From Takakia lepidozioides (taxonomy: Eukaryota; Streptophyta; Takakiopsida; Takakiales; Takakiaceae), in NCBI GenBank assembly GCA_030704615.1, contig CM060731.1:27342001-27406000 (forward strand): 64,000 nucleotides of DNA, written 5' to 3'. Below the pieces are notes generated by a model, which saw nothing but the letters and a program-made list of their open reading frames with translations, did no database searches and had not been told where the DNA came from. Numbering within the stretch: position 1 is the first letter of the stretch; every line of letters starts with the position of its first letter. The translations under genes were made by a program, and so were the position numbers. Positions 1 through 10,117 of this stretch are shown in pieces.

Positions 1-257
1 TACACCAATTGCTGGCATGTGCACTAATAAGGAAACGACTATGTGTAACGGTCACGCGGGAGGGAATCCGATGCTTCTAGAGACACGCAAGAACGCAGGC
101 AATCCCGCAAGAAATCGGGAGTCACTGCGTTTTTCTACTTTTCGCGCTTAGAGGGAGAGTGGTAGTCAAGCTGGAGAGGGTTCCTTCTAGAATACGAAAG
201 AGAAGAAAGTCTCTTTATTTTACTTCCCTTAGAGAGAGACGCAGAGCAAGAGAGAAA
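1..257 (+). other. 5' flank / 5' UTR of methyltransferase-like gene, copy 1
   Basis: These bases match 48246-48501 at high identity, so the duplication unit extends upstream of the coding start and may continue past the left window edge. An open frame runs through from about 159 in both copies, but its first codon is GTG. The first ATG in that frame is at 258, which I take as the start. No TATA box stands out. Confidence 0.5.
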
Positions 258-637
258 ATGACGAGGCGTCGTTTGTTGGAGAACACAGGGCCAAGGCAGC
301 AGGTGAACGCGGAGACTGATTCACAAGAGCAGACGGAGACTGAGGCAGCGGCTGCGACACAGTCGGCGATAAGAGTGCGCCAGCCTGTGGAGGCAGAGAT
401 GATTCGCAGGGACACTGAAGAAGGTGGAAGCACGCGGAACGCCGAACCTGGAGAAGGTCAAGAAACCCTTGCGCAGACAGAAACTCCAGCAGATGTGAGA
501 GGGAAGAGGAAAGCTGCAGAAGGGGATCAAATTTCAAAACCTAAGAAGGTGCCAGTAAGTTTTATCATATAGTCTGTCTGATTGCCTTTCAAGGAGTCCT
601 TCCTCTTCCCTTCTTTAGCAGGAACTACTGATTGCGA

Positions 638-955
638 GCGTCGTTAACGCCATTCGATTCTCCTCATGAGATTTATGTACCTATGTGTTTGAAGAGAGAG
701 TCTGCACTTACTATTCTCCCTAAACTACACTGAATGTCGTTGCCGCCAATCAGTTGCACATGTATGTCATTACACAACACCGATCCGGCAGGTCGTTATC
801 TTTTGTGATTGTCGTTAACACCGTTCGCTATCGCTCTCGCTTTTGTTTTGAATACGGCAGTCTCAGCTTTGCATGTGTAGATTGTGCTGAATTCTTTCAC
901 ACCATTCATGGTGAGTTTCCTTGATACAGAGTGATGGTCGTTACCGCCATTCACT
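638..955. repeat. Degenerate palindromic motifs in intron 1
   Basis: Several copies of a motif built on GTCGTTAACGCCATTCG, TGTCGTTGCCGCCAATCA and GGTCGTTACCGCCATTCAC lie in the first intron at about 638-657, 731-753, 810-830 and 935-953. They resemble the cleaner palindromes in intron 5 but with worn arms. The same set recurs in copy 2 at about 48840-49605. Confidence 0.6.
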
Positions 956-2822
956 ATTTGCAAATCACTCAGTCAGAACTGAATGGCATCGTGCAGAAAA
1001 CTGTGAGGTCGAAGCCTACAGGATCAGAGGGGAAAGGATCTGGAGATGGGGACGAGTCCGCAAAAAGCTCAGAGAATACAGATGAAGCAGATGAATCCGA
1101 AGTGCACTACCTTGACAAGGTGAAAGAACTCATGTCATTCCAGAAGGTAAACTCTCAGGAGGTTATAAGGGACATGCTCGTATCTGGAGGGCGTCTGGAC
1201 ATACCTCTGTGCCGGATGATATCAATGCCTGTTGTGCGTCCACCTCTTTCCCATGACATAACAAAATTGGAGAGTGATTTTGTGCATGGATATAGACTTG
1301 GTGCACAAGTTTTTATGTGTCACTGACGGATATAAATGGGAAAAGCACATTAGTGTCTCCAGAGATCAGTGATAACTGGGATGAGTGCTGGAAAGATGCC
1401 AATGAGGAGTTCGAGCTGGGCCTCATGATGGGAAAGAACACCCACAATTCTGCAACCACATGTTCTACGTCTGGGACGGCAACCACCGATTGCTGGCATG
1501 GATGGGATACATTCAGAAACACCATTCGAAAGACAAAGACAAGCATGTTGCTGTGGAGGCAATGGTTTTGGATCCAGGAAACGACATCGCTAGGCTTCTT
1601 ACAGCTATGCACGACGTGAACAAGTAAGTCATCCAGGAGATTTCATTCCCTCTGTAGTGTCTTGTTAATCCTCAAAAAACAGTGTTAAGGAATGCAATGT
1701 TTCCAATGTTTTTGCAGATCGACAGAGAAATCGCATGTGACAACAAGCTTGGTTCACACACTATTCCGAATTCAGAGGATTGGTCTGATGAAGCTGGATG
1801 ATTTTCGGACAGTACTACCACCCAATATCATCAAGAAGTGCGAAACAGGAAGAGCTGCAGGCACTTGGTATTCTTTGACACGAGAGGCGTTTCTGGAGTA
1901 CATGTATGCGGTAAGCCCGAGTCTGTAATCTGTTTACTTTTCGAATACATGTTTGTAGTCCCTTCGGAGCTAATCACTACTTGAATGAATGCAGCAAGAA
2001 CTGGCAGAGGCAGCTGAGAAGGGAAAATCCGAATATTACCGCACTACACCAGAAGAACTAAGGACATCAAAGGGTGTGGAAGCTGCAATAAAGAAGGAGT
2101 TTGAAATGCGAAGAACCAAATTGATGTCAGCCTTCGGAAAGCAGCTTAGAATAGTAGATCCTGGACTTGGTCCTGAGTTCCTTCAGCAGATCAAAACACA
2201 CTATGACAAGCATGTGCATCCGGAGATGCAGCAGGAGAAATTGCACCGGCTGGCCATATCGATGGTCGACCCACAAACAAAAATAAGGTGGCTGGAGATA
2301 TGGAACTCAGATCAAACAGTAAAGGACTTGAATCAGTTCCCAAAGAGCACCATACAGCCTGGCACAAAGGTGGAAGGAATCAGTGATTTGGTGTTTGATA
2401 ACTGGCTCCACAAGGCTACATTTTGGAGTCAGGTGTGTATTCGAACATGCTGTTTCTTCTCTTCAAGTATGTGATGTGTATCTTTTTTGCAATTCTGACA
2501 AATATACTATTTGCAGCTCGAAAAGCGCGCCGTCATTGTGCTGGATCAGACTTTGAAGGACCTGAACATTTCGATTGTTTCCCCTCCCCAAATGTCATTG
2601 GAGGCATACATAAGGAAGTGGAGAGGTCTCACCTGGAGATACTGTTTTTTCCGGGAGTTCTCCAAAGATGGTAACATTTTACGGTCCAACGACTTTGACA
2701 GTCAGGTTGGAGGAGAGTGGGCCATGATGCGAGTTGTGTACAGGTGCAATGTCATACTTGAAACTCTACTTTTTTTGGGAAAAAATGTGGCTTCATATGG
2801 ATTGCAATCTTAGATCCAGATT

Positions 2823-3543
2823 GAATGTCGTTGACGACATTCACTTCTTTGTCTAAGTCATTCTTAAGCGAGTATATGAATTCACCTGGTTAGGATCTAA
2901 GGGTGCAATTATATTGTCCCTGATTAGAATTGATAATGTCCTTGAATGGCGTTGACGACATTCACATACGGAGTTGTTGAGAGGTCCTCAGAGTTATTTA
3001 AATTTTTGTAATGTCCATAGAGGTTACAGTGAGGGTTCCTCACTTCATTTTGCTGAATGTCAATGCAGACATTCAGTTGTTCTGCATTGTTTTTGCCTCT
3101 TGCGATGAATGTGGAGGCTTGATAAGCTCTGTTTTAAGAAATCCAAAGTGAATGTCGTTGACGACATTCACAGCTGTGTCTGTATTATTCAACAGCGACA
3201 AATTCAATTTACATGGATTGGGGAGCTAAGTAATTGGTTTCTTTTTTGTATTTTTGTGAATGGCGTTGACGCCATTCACATACAGTGATGTTGTGAGGTC
3301 CTCAGTGATAGGTTCGTTATGAATGTGCATTGAGTTTGCCTGGAGGGTTCCTTACTCAATTTTTTGATTTCATCCTGTGATTTTGCTTCATTTAAGTAAT
3401 AATTTGGCTTCATTAGTGAATGTCGTTGACGACATTCACTTCTATGTCTGTGTCATTTCTAAATGATAATTTGCATTCACCTGGATTAGGGTGTATTTAC
3501 AGTATCATTGAATGGAATGTTCTGAATGGCGTTGACGACATTC
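2823..3543. repeat. Array of seven 20-bp palindromes in intron 5, copy 1
   Basis: Units start at 2823, 2944, 3055, 3150, 3258, 3418 and 3524. The main form is GAATGTCGTTGACGACATTC, with arms GAATGTCGT and ACGACATTC. A second perfect form, GAATGGCGTTGACGCCATTC, changes both arms in a compensating way. The unit at 3055 keeps the outer arms but has a different core. Spacing is 95-120 bp except for one 160-bp gap. The intervening sequence is also weakly repetitive (recurring 'gaggtcctcag' and 'gagggttcctcact' phrases), so the intron looks like a ~105-bp tandem repeat whose palindrome is the best kept part. Confidence 0.85.
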
Positions 3544-5953
3544 ATATCTGGAGCAGTAGTGTGGTCCTGAAAGGTCCTTGGAGCAGTTCTCAGAGCCATT
3601 TCAATCTATGTTTTATTCTTTCTGTTCTACTTGCATCTTACTCACTGAGCGCTTTTGTGGGTTGGGATTTATCTCCTTTTTTCAGGTACACGAAATATGT
3701 GCTTATGGAAGGAAATCACCTGAGCGGAATTCCCGACTATCTTGACATGTGGTCGGACCCTGCAAACGATCCAACCATGTATACTGCAGGGATATTGAAG
3801 GACTGGAGTCCTTCTCACTTCAGAGACTGTGGGTGGTACCTTGACTGCCCACCTGAGCACACGACCTTTCAAGAACAGCATATGAAATACTTGAACAATA
3901 ACGCTGAGATGCTGGCGCCTTTGACTGACGAAGAGTATCAACGAAACATAGCAACATTGGCTGCCAAGGAGCCTGATGCTCAGGGAACGCCGCAGAAGGG
4001 AAAGAAGGCGGGCCGCAAACCAAAAGACAAGGCTGTTGATGTCATAGCCATCTCACCAGCAAAGCCAAAGGACAAAGACAAGTCCAAAGAGAAGGAAAAG
4101 GACAAGGGGAAGGAGAATGAAAAGGAGATGGAGAGTGGGCAGGACTTTACTGCTGGAAGATATACCCGCACTCTTCAGTGCGTGTTCGATGCCAAGCCAC
4201 ACCCTTCCCGTTCTGATTCAGCAGGAGAGATGAAAATTGTTAATGAGGGTTGGCTTTCGATGATGCAGAGTCGAAAGAGAGGATACACTGGGGTGCCATC
4301 CCCTACCTGGGACAATATAATCTCATTCCTCAATCTGGTGAGAATTCCAGTTTCTTTCCTTTTTCTCTGAAAGTTTCGTTGGCAGTATTTCAGTCTCGTT
4401 CTTTGAAAACAATCTTGCCATCGTTCTTATAAAAAACATGTCTGTTGCAGGTGAGCACAGGTCCCACCTTCGTGTGCGGTGTGCAGAAAACTTATGCGGC
4501 CGACATTGTCATTCTCGACATCCCGGATGGCCAGGCTGTGCCAGAAGTTCTTCCAAAGGGCAAGACGCCAGGCTGGAACAAATTCGAGGACAACTACTAG
4601 AGTTGGGTGTTCGGGTTCTGTAACAATTTCCTCTCTGATGCAGGGACACTTCTGCTTTTTCAGTCATGTGACAATGATAGTCGTCGGGCATTGGCATCAT
4701 ACCTCAAGTCTTCAGGGTTTGAAGTTTTGCGCACATGGAATTGTGTGAACAGCCTATACCTTGTGAAAGGGGGTTTCCCTGGTCAGCTAGTATGCCGTCC
4801 CCTTCTGCTTGTGCTTTGATCATGAGTTTCAATTTTCTCTGCAGCTCCACTCTAGTAGAATGTTTTATGATCGACACCGATCATCACCGATTCATGATTT
4901 TTTTGTGTCAGAGTTCTGAATAGCCGATGTACACACTTCCACTATAGATTGTGTTTACCACACTAACTGCTATCTTTGCCAGACGAGGATGTTCGAGGCG
5001 ATCTGCCTGCGGAGGATTCGCACATCAAAGACACCATCCTCCATCCGCAGCTTTGAGATTTCTGACCAGGGTTGTTTCGTCAACCCCCCCTATGAGCCCC
5101 ATGTCGATGACATTTTGTACAACTTCATGCAGTCCAGTCAGACTCTGAAGAGACCAGATGGCACTCCCTGGAGAGGTGCAAAGGAAAAGTCACCAGCATT
5201 CATGCAAATACTGCTGGAGTCATGCAGCCACCGCTCTGCACGGGTGGTCGATCTTTCTGTGTCCACAGGTTCGTTTTTTCCCTTCCGAATTGGTTTCCTT
5301 TCAACAGTTTCATCTGCTTAAATCCCCCCCTCCAAACTGTTCATGTTCTCCTGTCTGGTGCAAGAGCAACTTACCACGCATGCAAGGCAGGCGGAAGAAG
5401 CCTTTTTGGCATGGAGGGTGATTCTGACCTCTACAACACCGTGCTCCTCCCCCTTTTGTCTGGCTCCACTTCAGGCACACAGACTGATCGGATTCAAATT
5501 CGAAATGATGACGATCCCGAAGATAAGCAGGTCGACAACGACTTTTCATGTGAGTAAGTGCTAAACCCTCTTTGGGAGTCATACTCAATTTCTCGATAAC
5601 ATCAAAGTTACAGTAATAACTTTTTCAGGCTGTCTTTCAGGAAAGGCAGCGGTGGATCTTCAGGAGATACAGTCATTTCTGGCGAGTCTGTTTTCGACAG
5701 CCCCCTTTCCAATTTTCTGCTTCCTGTTTATGCCGAAGCAATGGCACTTCACGCGGCCGAGTCCCTATCCCCTGACTTTTTAGTGGCCAGCCGTAGGTGT
5801 ATCCAGCGTGGATCCGGTGTTCTAAAATACTTAGACTTAGATGCAGAGGAAGAGGGGATACATTGTACTGACTCTGAGTCAACTGAACTGTATTCTTTTA
5901 ATATTCATTTTCATATTATCTGGAAAACGTTGAATCCCCTTCCTCCACCGTAG

Positions 5954-6410
5954 TTGTTCCTTTAGAACAAATAATAATCACAGAATCAACTTTCGTTTAA
6001 ATTGCTATATGTATGAATCCATCTCACAAACCTTCCTGACTCTTCTCATATCCATTGTGCATTCATCTACACTGTATTCATGCGTGCTCCATTCATGAAA
6101 GCTTCCTTTGTACAACATCCATTGTACATTCATCCTCTGTACTCTTTAATCCACCCCACAAACCTTCCACACTCATTTCATATACGTTGTGCATTCGTCA
6201 AAAGATTTGGTCATGCATCTTCCTGTCATGAATTTTTGTCATTGCTCAACATCCATTATACATTCATCCATTTTACTCTTATCCATCCGTCATTCATCCA
6301 TCTACATACATTTTTCACACTCATCCATCTGTTTATCATCCAACTGTACATTCATCCATCCTTTATTCAATGCCTTTTATTATGTCGTCCAGCTTGTTTC
6401 CGCGGTAAAG
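5954..6410 (+). repeat. 3' flank of copy 1 and a CATTCATC-rich simple repeat
   Basis: No gene is seen. From about 6000 to 6375 the sequence is dominated by short phrases such as cattcatcca and tgtacattcatcc, a degenerate 8-mer minisatellite. It gives rise to meaningless open frames in two phases. Confidence 0.55.
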
Positions 6411-6414
6411 GGTG

Positions 6415-6560
6415 CCAATCCGCGGGAATACACTCCACTTCTTTCTGGGCGCGTGGTGACGCGGCCTTCACGTGTGATGACGTGGACTGAGCCCCGTGAC
6501 GTGGCATTTGCGCAAGGTGACATGGCGTGAGCGCAGTTGCGCTCACGCGCTCACGTGACC
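6415..6560. repeat. TGACGTGGC-type motif cluster with a small hairpin
   Basis: The motif (g)tgacgtggc/tgacatggcg occurs several times, and a short inverted repeat TGAGCGCA/TGCGCTCA lies at 6528-6545. A similar cluster of tgacgtggcgtgagc motifs lies at 43530-43680. The shared vocabulary suggests related transposon end or subterminal regions, but no paired ends were found here. Confidence 0.35.
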
Positions 6561-7085
6561 AGGCTCACGCCGAGGCATCCCTGGGTGTGGGCTATCATGA
6601 GCTATTCGCGCCGCAAGTGCTTGTGCACGTAGATAATGTTCGTCTTGAAAGGTTTCCCAGTCCCCAAAGAGAAATCTATGAAGACGGGCACGAGTCTCTC
6701 GACGTCCGGATTCACCACCACGTGGAGGCAAAACTAGACACCATAGAGGAAAAAGTAGAAAAAGGTGCCAAGCAGCAATGTTGTAAGGGTCCCGAGCAAG
6801 GCGGTCCAAGGGTAAGCAAAAAGCATGTTGTACCTCTCTGCGAAGCGTCATTGGGATGCGTGTATAGAGCCGGGGACGGGGCAAACCCAAATGAAATGCT
6901 CCCAAAACATCAAGGGTCGCAATCCAAAGCCATGCCTGGGCAGAAGGAGCCACTAATAGGGTAGGCAAATGACTGTCCGGAGAAGACTGATGGAGTGTAG
7001 AACACGTGTGCCGATGACGCGCAAGCCCCTTGATACATGCAAACATCCGACCACAACCTGGACAAGGCACTCGGTCTGGTAGAGA
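6543..7085 (-). pseudogene. LINE-type ORF N-terminal fragment with C2H2 zinc finger
   Basis: Reading leftward from the LTR boundary at 7085, the frame carries a C2H2 finger (CPGCGRMFACIKGLARHRHTC, a C-X2-C-X12-H-X3/4-C-type pattern). A Trp-rich block follows: AWHLFLLFPLWCLVLPP, then an RGGES.R.ET.ARLHRFLFGDWE stretch. A finger followed by a 'W-LLLLFP-PRG-FL-G-W' block resembles the N-terminal part of some LINE ORF2-like proteins. The reverse-transcriptase part is absent, and the right end is replaced by the LTR at 7086. The family assignment is from memory of similar proteins and could be wrong. Confidence 0.4.
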
Positions 7086-7450
7086 TGTCATGGTTTTAGT
7101 CATGGTTATCTAGAATTACCTACTTCTAGTTAACTAGGACATTTTAGATATTTATATTTATATTTTGTGTGTTGGGACTTCATTTGGTCTCACATGCCAA
7201 GTGAGGTGTCGAGCCTCACTTGGGATATGGGGATAGATTTTCCCCTTGTGAGGATGGAGCAGACTCATCTTCTTGTAGTTGAGCCTCCATGAGCCTCTAT
7301 CACCTCCATAGCTCTAGGTATTGAGAGGGAGTGTGGTGGGGGCTTTGTAGGGTGGATTCTCTTAGCAAGGGTGCCCTTGGCTTGACTTAGTTTATGTGAT
7401 TGAGTGGATTCATGAGTGGAGGGTTTCCATTATGTTTACTTTCATTATCA
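7086..7450 (+). repeat. LTR segment B, left copy (365 bp)
   Basis: Starts TGTCATGG and ends ATTATCA. It is ~97% identical by eye to 15004-15367. It contains an AT-rich TATA-like stretch at about 7144-7165 (atttatatttatattt). It lacks the 86-bp segment A that adjoins the right-hand copy on both sides. Confidence 0.85.
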
Positions 7451-8867
7451 CTACAAGAAGATGACATTATGTTTGTGAGTGCGGAGTGTAAGGATAGTTT
7501 TGCACTTGTGTTGGTGTACACCAAGGAGTGAGAGAGCTAGGGAAAACTCATGTATCTCACAAGGCTTGCAAAGTGTTGCAAGGGAGAGTGTGTTTGCATT
7601 GCATCAAGGAGGTGGAGAGCTCAAGGAGAGAGCTCTTGAGTTACAAGACTTTGCAAGTATTGCAGGGAGAAAGTCTTGTGTGTGGGGAAGCAAAAGGTTT
7701 GAAAGTTTGAGAAGAAGGAGCGTCATCTCTTATATCTCAAGTGTTGTGACAACCATTTGCCAAGGAAGTGGCTTCTATGGTGAAAAGAATGCATTGAGGG
7801 TTTGTAGAAGCATTATTGTGCACCAAGGGTTTGAGAGCTTGGGAAAGAGCTCTTGCATCACAAGAGAAGCGTCTTGTGTGTGGAGAAGATAGACACTAGG
7901 GTTTCAAGAGCAAGCTCTAGTTGTTCATGGTGTGAAAGAAAAGCCAAAGAGCGGAACATGTTTGGGTTAGAAACACCATAGAAGGAGTACAACAAGGATA
8001 GCTTGAGGAGCATTGAGTAGCTTAAGAGAAGCTAAGAAGTGGTTGTTTTATCCATGGTGAAATGAAGCCAAGTGGGGTTTCATTTGGTTGACACACAAGC
8101 AAGCTAAGGCACTAGAAAGGAGTGCTTTTGCTAGTCTATGAGTTCTTGGATTGCTCTTGGTGAAGCAAGTGGTTGACCAAGCAAGTGGCGCATGTGTGGA
8201 GCATGCTTTCCAAGTGCGGCTTCCAACTTCAAGCTTGAGGAGAGCTAGAAGGTGAAGGGAACAAATCATTCTTTTGTGTATGAGGTGATGCTTATGTGGA
8301 GCATGTTTTCAGCCCATTGAGGCTTCTATTTTCAAGCCTTGGAGAGCAAGGAGAAATGAAAAGGGCTGATTTCCACTTAGGTGAAGGAAAAGCACTTGTA
8401 GAACACATGTTTGAGTTGGGGTTTCAACCTTAAGCTTGAGGAGAGCACGACTCTTGAGCTAGTAAGTGAAGGGACTTGAATCTTCCTCTTTGCATGAGAT
8501 GGAGATGTATTGATGCTTGGAGAAGCAACACATAGAAGCCAAGAATGGAGCATGTGCGTGGATGGCCAAATGAGAACACATGAATGAGTGCAAGACTTGG
8601 TTGCTTGTCAAATGAGGTAAAAAGCTTGATTCTTGAGCTCCAAAGAGAAGTGAAGCTTGTTGTGTGGCAAATACATTGCTAGGTGAAATAGAATCAAGCT
8701 TGGTTGTGGCTTGAGGTGAAGAAGATCAAGGTAGTTGCCTTGGTATCTCATAGAAGTCATGGATGCTTGAGGAGAGCAAGCATGAAGCTCAAGGAAGCCC
8801 AAACCCTAGCTTGGAATGCACAAACCCTAGCATGAGATGCACATGAAACCCTAGGTTCATGGGAACA
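7451..8867 (+). other. Retrotransposon leader, purine-rich, no gene
   Basis: This stretch between the left LTR and the minisatellites is rich in G and A on the + strand, with recurring 'gcttgaggagagca' and 'gagagcttgg' phrases. Short open frames appear because stops are few in this composition, but none has recognisable protein features. No convincing tRNA primer-binding site was seen directly after the LTR. Confidence 0.5.
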
Positions 8868-8945
8868 GTCACCAAGGTGTGGGAACCGTCACCGTAGTCT
8901 GGGAACAGTCACCAAGGTGTGGGAACGGTCACTATAGGCTGGGAA
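8868..8945 (+). repeat. ~32-bp tandem repeat (gggaacNgtcacc units)
   Basis: Units of the form gggaacagtcaccaaggtgt occur head to tail about four times with small changes (cagtc/cggtc/ccgtc). It lies inside the retrotransposon leader. Confidence 0.75.
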
Positions 8946-8959
8946 CATAGTGACATATA

Positions 8960-9440
8960 AAGACAATATAGGGCTTTTGGAGGATTTTCAAGGGCCTTTT
9001 GGAGGATTGTTTGGGGGATCTTTGGGGTCCTTTGGGGAGCTTTTGGAAGACACTCTGAGGAGCTTTTGTAAGGCACTTTGAAGAGGTATTTGGATGAGTA
9101 TTTGGAGGCCTATTTGCGGTCCTTGAAGGCCAAGTTTTGGCAAGTTTTTGGAGCCTTGGAAGGCTATGTGGAGGACCATTTGGGGTCTTTGAAGGCCAAG
9201 TTTTGGCAAGTTTTTGGAGCCTTTGGAAGGCTATGTGGAGGACCATTTGGGGTCTTTGAAGGCCAATATTTGGCAAGTTTTTGGAGCCTTTGGAAGGCTG
9301 TTTGGAGGGCTGTTTGGGGTCCTTGGAGGCCGATATTTGGCGAGCTTGAGGAGTCTTTGGTGACTTGTTGAAGGACTATTTGGGGTCCTTGAGGGCCAAG
9401 ATTTGGCAGGCTCTTGGGGCCTTGGTGTACTGTTTGGAGT
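8960..9440 (+). repeat. ~67-bp minisatellite in the retrotransposon leader
   Basis: The phrase 'aaggccaagttttggcaag' recurs at about 9125, 9192, 9259, 9325 and 9391. Each is followed by 'tttttggagcctttggaagg' and 'tttggggtc', giving units of 66-67 bp. Earlier units from 8960 are more diverged. Open frames on both strands through this block are by-products of the repeat. Confidence 0.85.
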
Positions 9441-10117
9441 ACCATTGTCCAAGCTTTGGGAGTCTTAGTGAAATTGTTTGAGAGACATCTTGAGGGATCT
9501 TAGAGAGTTATTTGAGAGATCCTTGAAAGATCTTGTCTATTGTATAAACAAGAGAGTGTGGAGATAGGTTAGTGGGATGAGAGCATGTTGTGATAGGAAT
9601 TGTTTTAGTCTCTCTTCCTTGTAGTTTTCCACCCTCTCTGTAGGCCAAAACCTTTCCGTAGGTGGAGGCAAGAGTCAGTCCGGGTTTGGGCTGGGGTGTC
9701 TTGCAGGAGCGACACTGTGGAGTGTTTTTGGTGTGGGGGAGTTAACTGTTTTGATTTCCTTGTGCTTGGATCCCCTCCACACATGCATGCTTGACTGTGC
9801 GCCGTGTTAGTTTTGTGTGGGCACTTGTTTTCATAGGAGGTTGGTCCGGATTTGATCACCGGTCAATCCTAGAGCGTGTTGTCGATGGTGAGGCTGGGGT
9901 GATGACCAGTCAGACCATCATTGTTCTCTTATGGTGAGGCTGGGTTGATGACCAACAAACCATAAGAGTGCTTGCGGTGGATGCAGATGCAGGTACAGGT
10001 CTACGTTAGAAATGTATTATTCCTGCTTGAACCAGTAGCCGCAACAAGTTCTCTACCCGGTTACCTTGTAGAAAGTGGGGATTAGAGATAGGTTGACAAC
10101 CAGTTGGGTTGTGAGTT

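Larger units (their letters stand above)
258..5953 (+). pseudogene. ParB-like / degenerate N4-N6 DNA methyltransferase-like gene, copy 1 (two frameshifts, one nonsense)
   Basis: Ten exons by splice sites and frame: 258-554, 973-1623, 1718-1910, 1995-2432, 2517-2743, 3686-4337, 4451-4789, 4983-5268, 5367-5553, 5629-5953. Restoring two single lost bases gives exactly 1199 codons, which supports the model. Exon 2 encodes a ParB-like motif, VWDGNHRLLAWM, readable intact in copy 2. Exon 6 has GRKPKDK (AT-hook-like) followed by a KDKDKSKEKEKDK-type charged run. Exon 7 has ADIVILDIPDG, then a W-rich stretch and DAGTLLLFQS. This follows the beta-class methyltransferase order of DPPY-loop, strand and hydrophobic strand, but DPPY has become DIPD. 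Exons 8-9 give SPAFMQILLE (motif X-like), VVDLSVSTATYHACK (motif I-like) and GRSLFGMEGDSDLY, as in N6_N4_Mtase C-termini. Lesions: a T run of five instead of six at 1310-1314, one lost base near 1443, and TAG at 4598-4600 where copy 2 has TGG. Bacterial ParB-methylase fusions are known; activity here is doubtful. Confidence 0.6.

Noticed and set aside
2823-3543. Regularly spaced palindromes resembling a CRISPR array
   Set aside because: The units sit in a spliceosomal intron of a eukaryotic gene, the spacers are ~85 bp and themselves partly repetitive, and no cas genes are present.
4008-4130. Lys/Glu repeat as a separate low-complexity gene
   Set aside because: It is an in-frame part of exon 6 of the methyltransferase-like gene; only its length differs between the two copies.
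8932-9452. Long overlapping frames on both strands with repeated Gln/Pro/Lys peptides
   Set aside because: All are translations of the 67-bp minisatellite.
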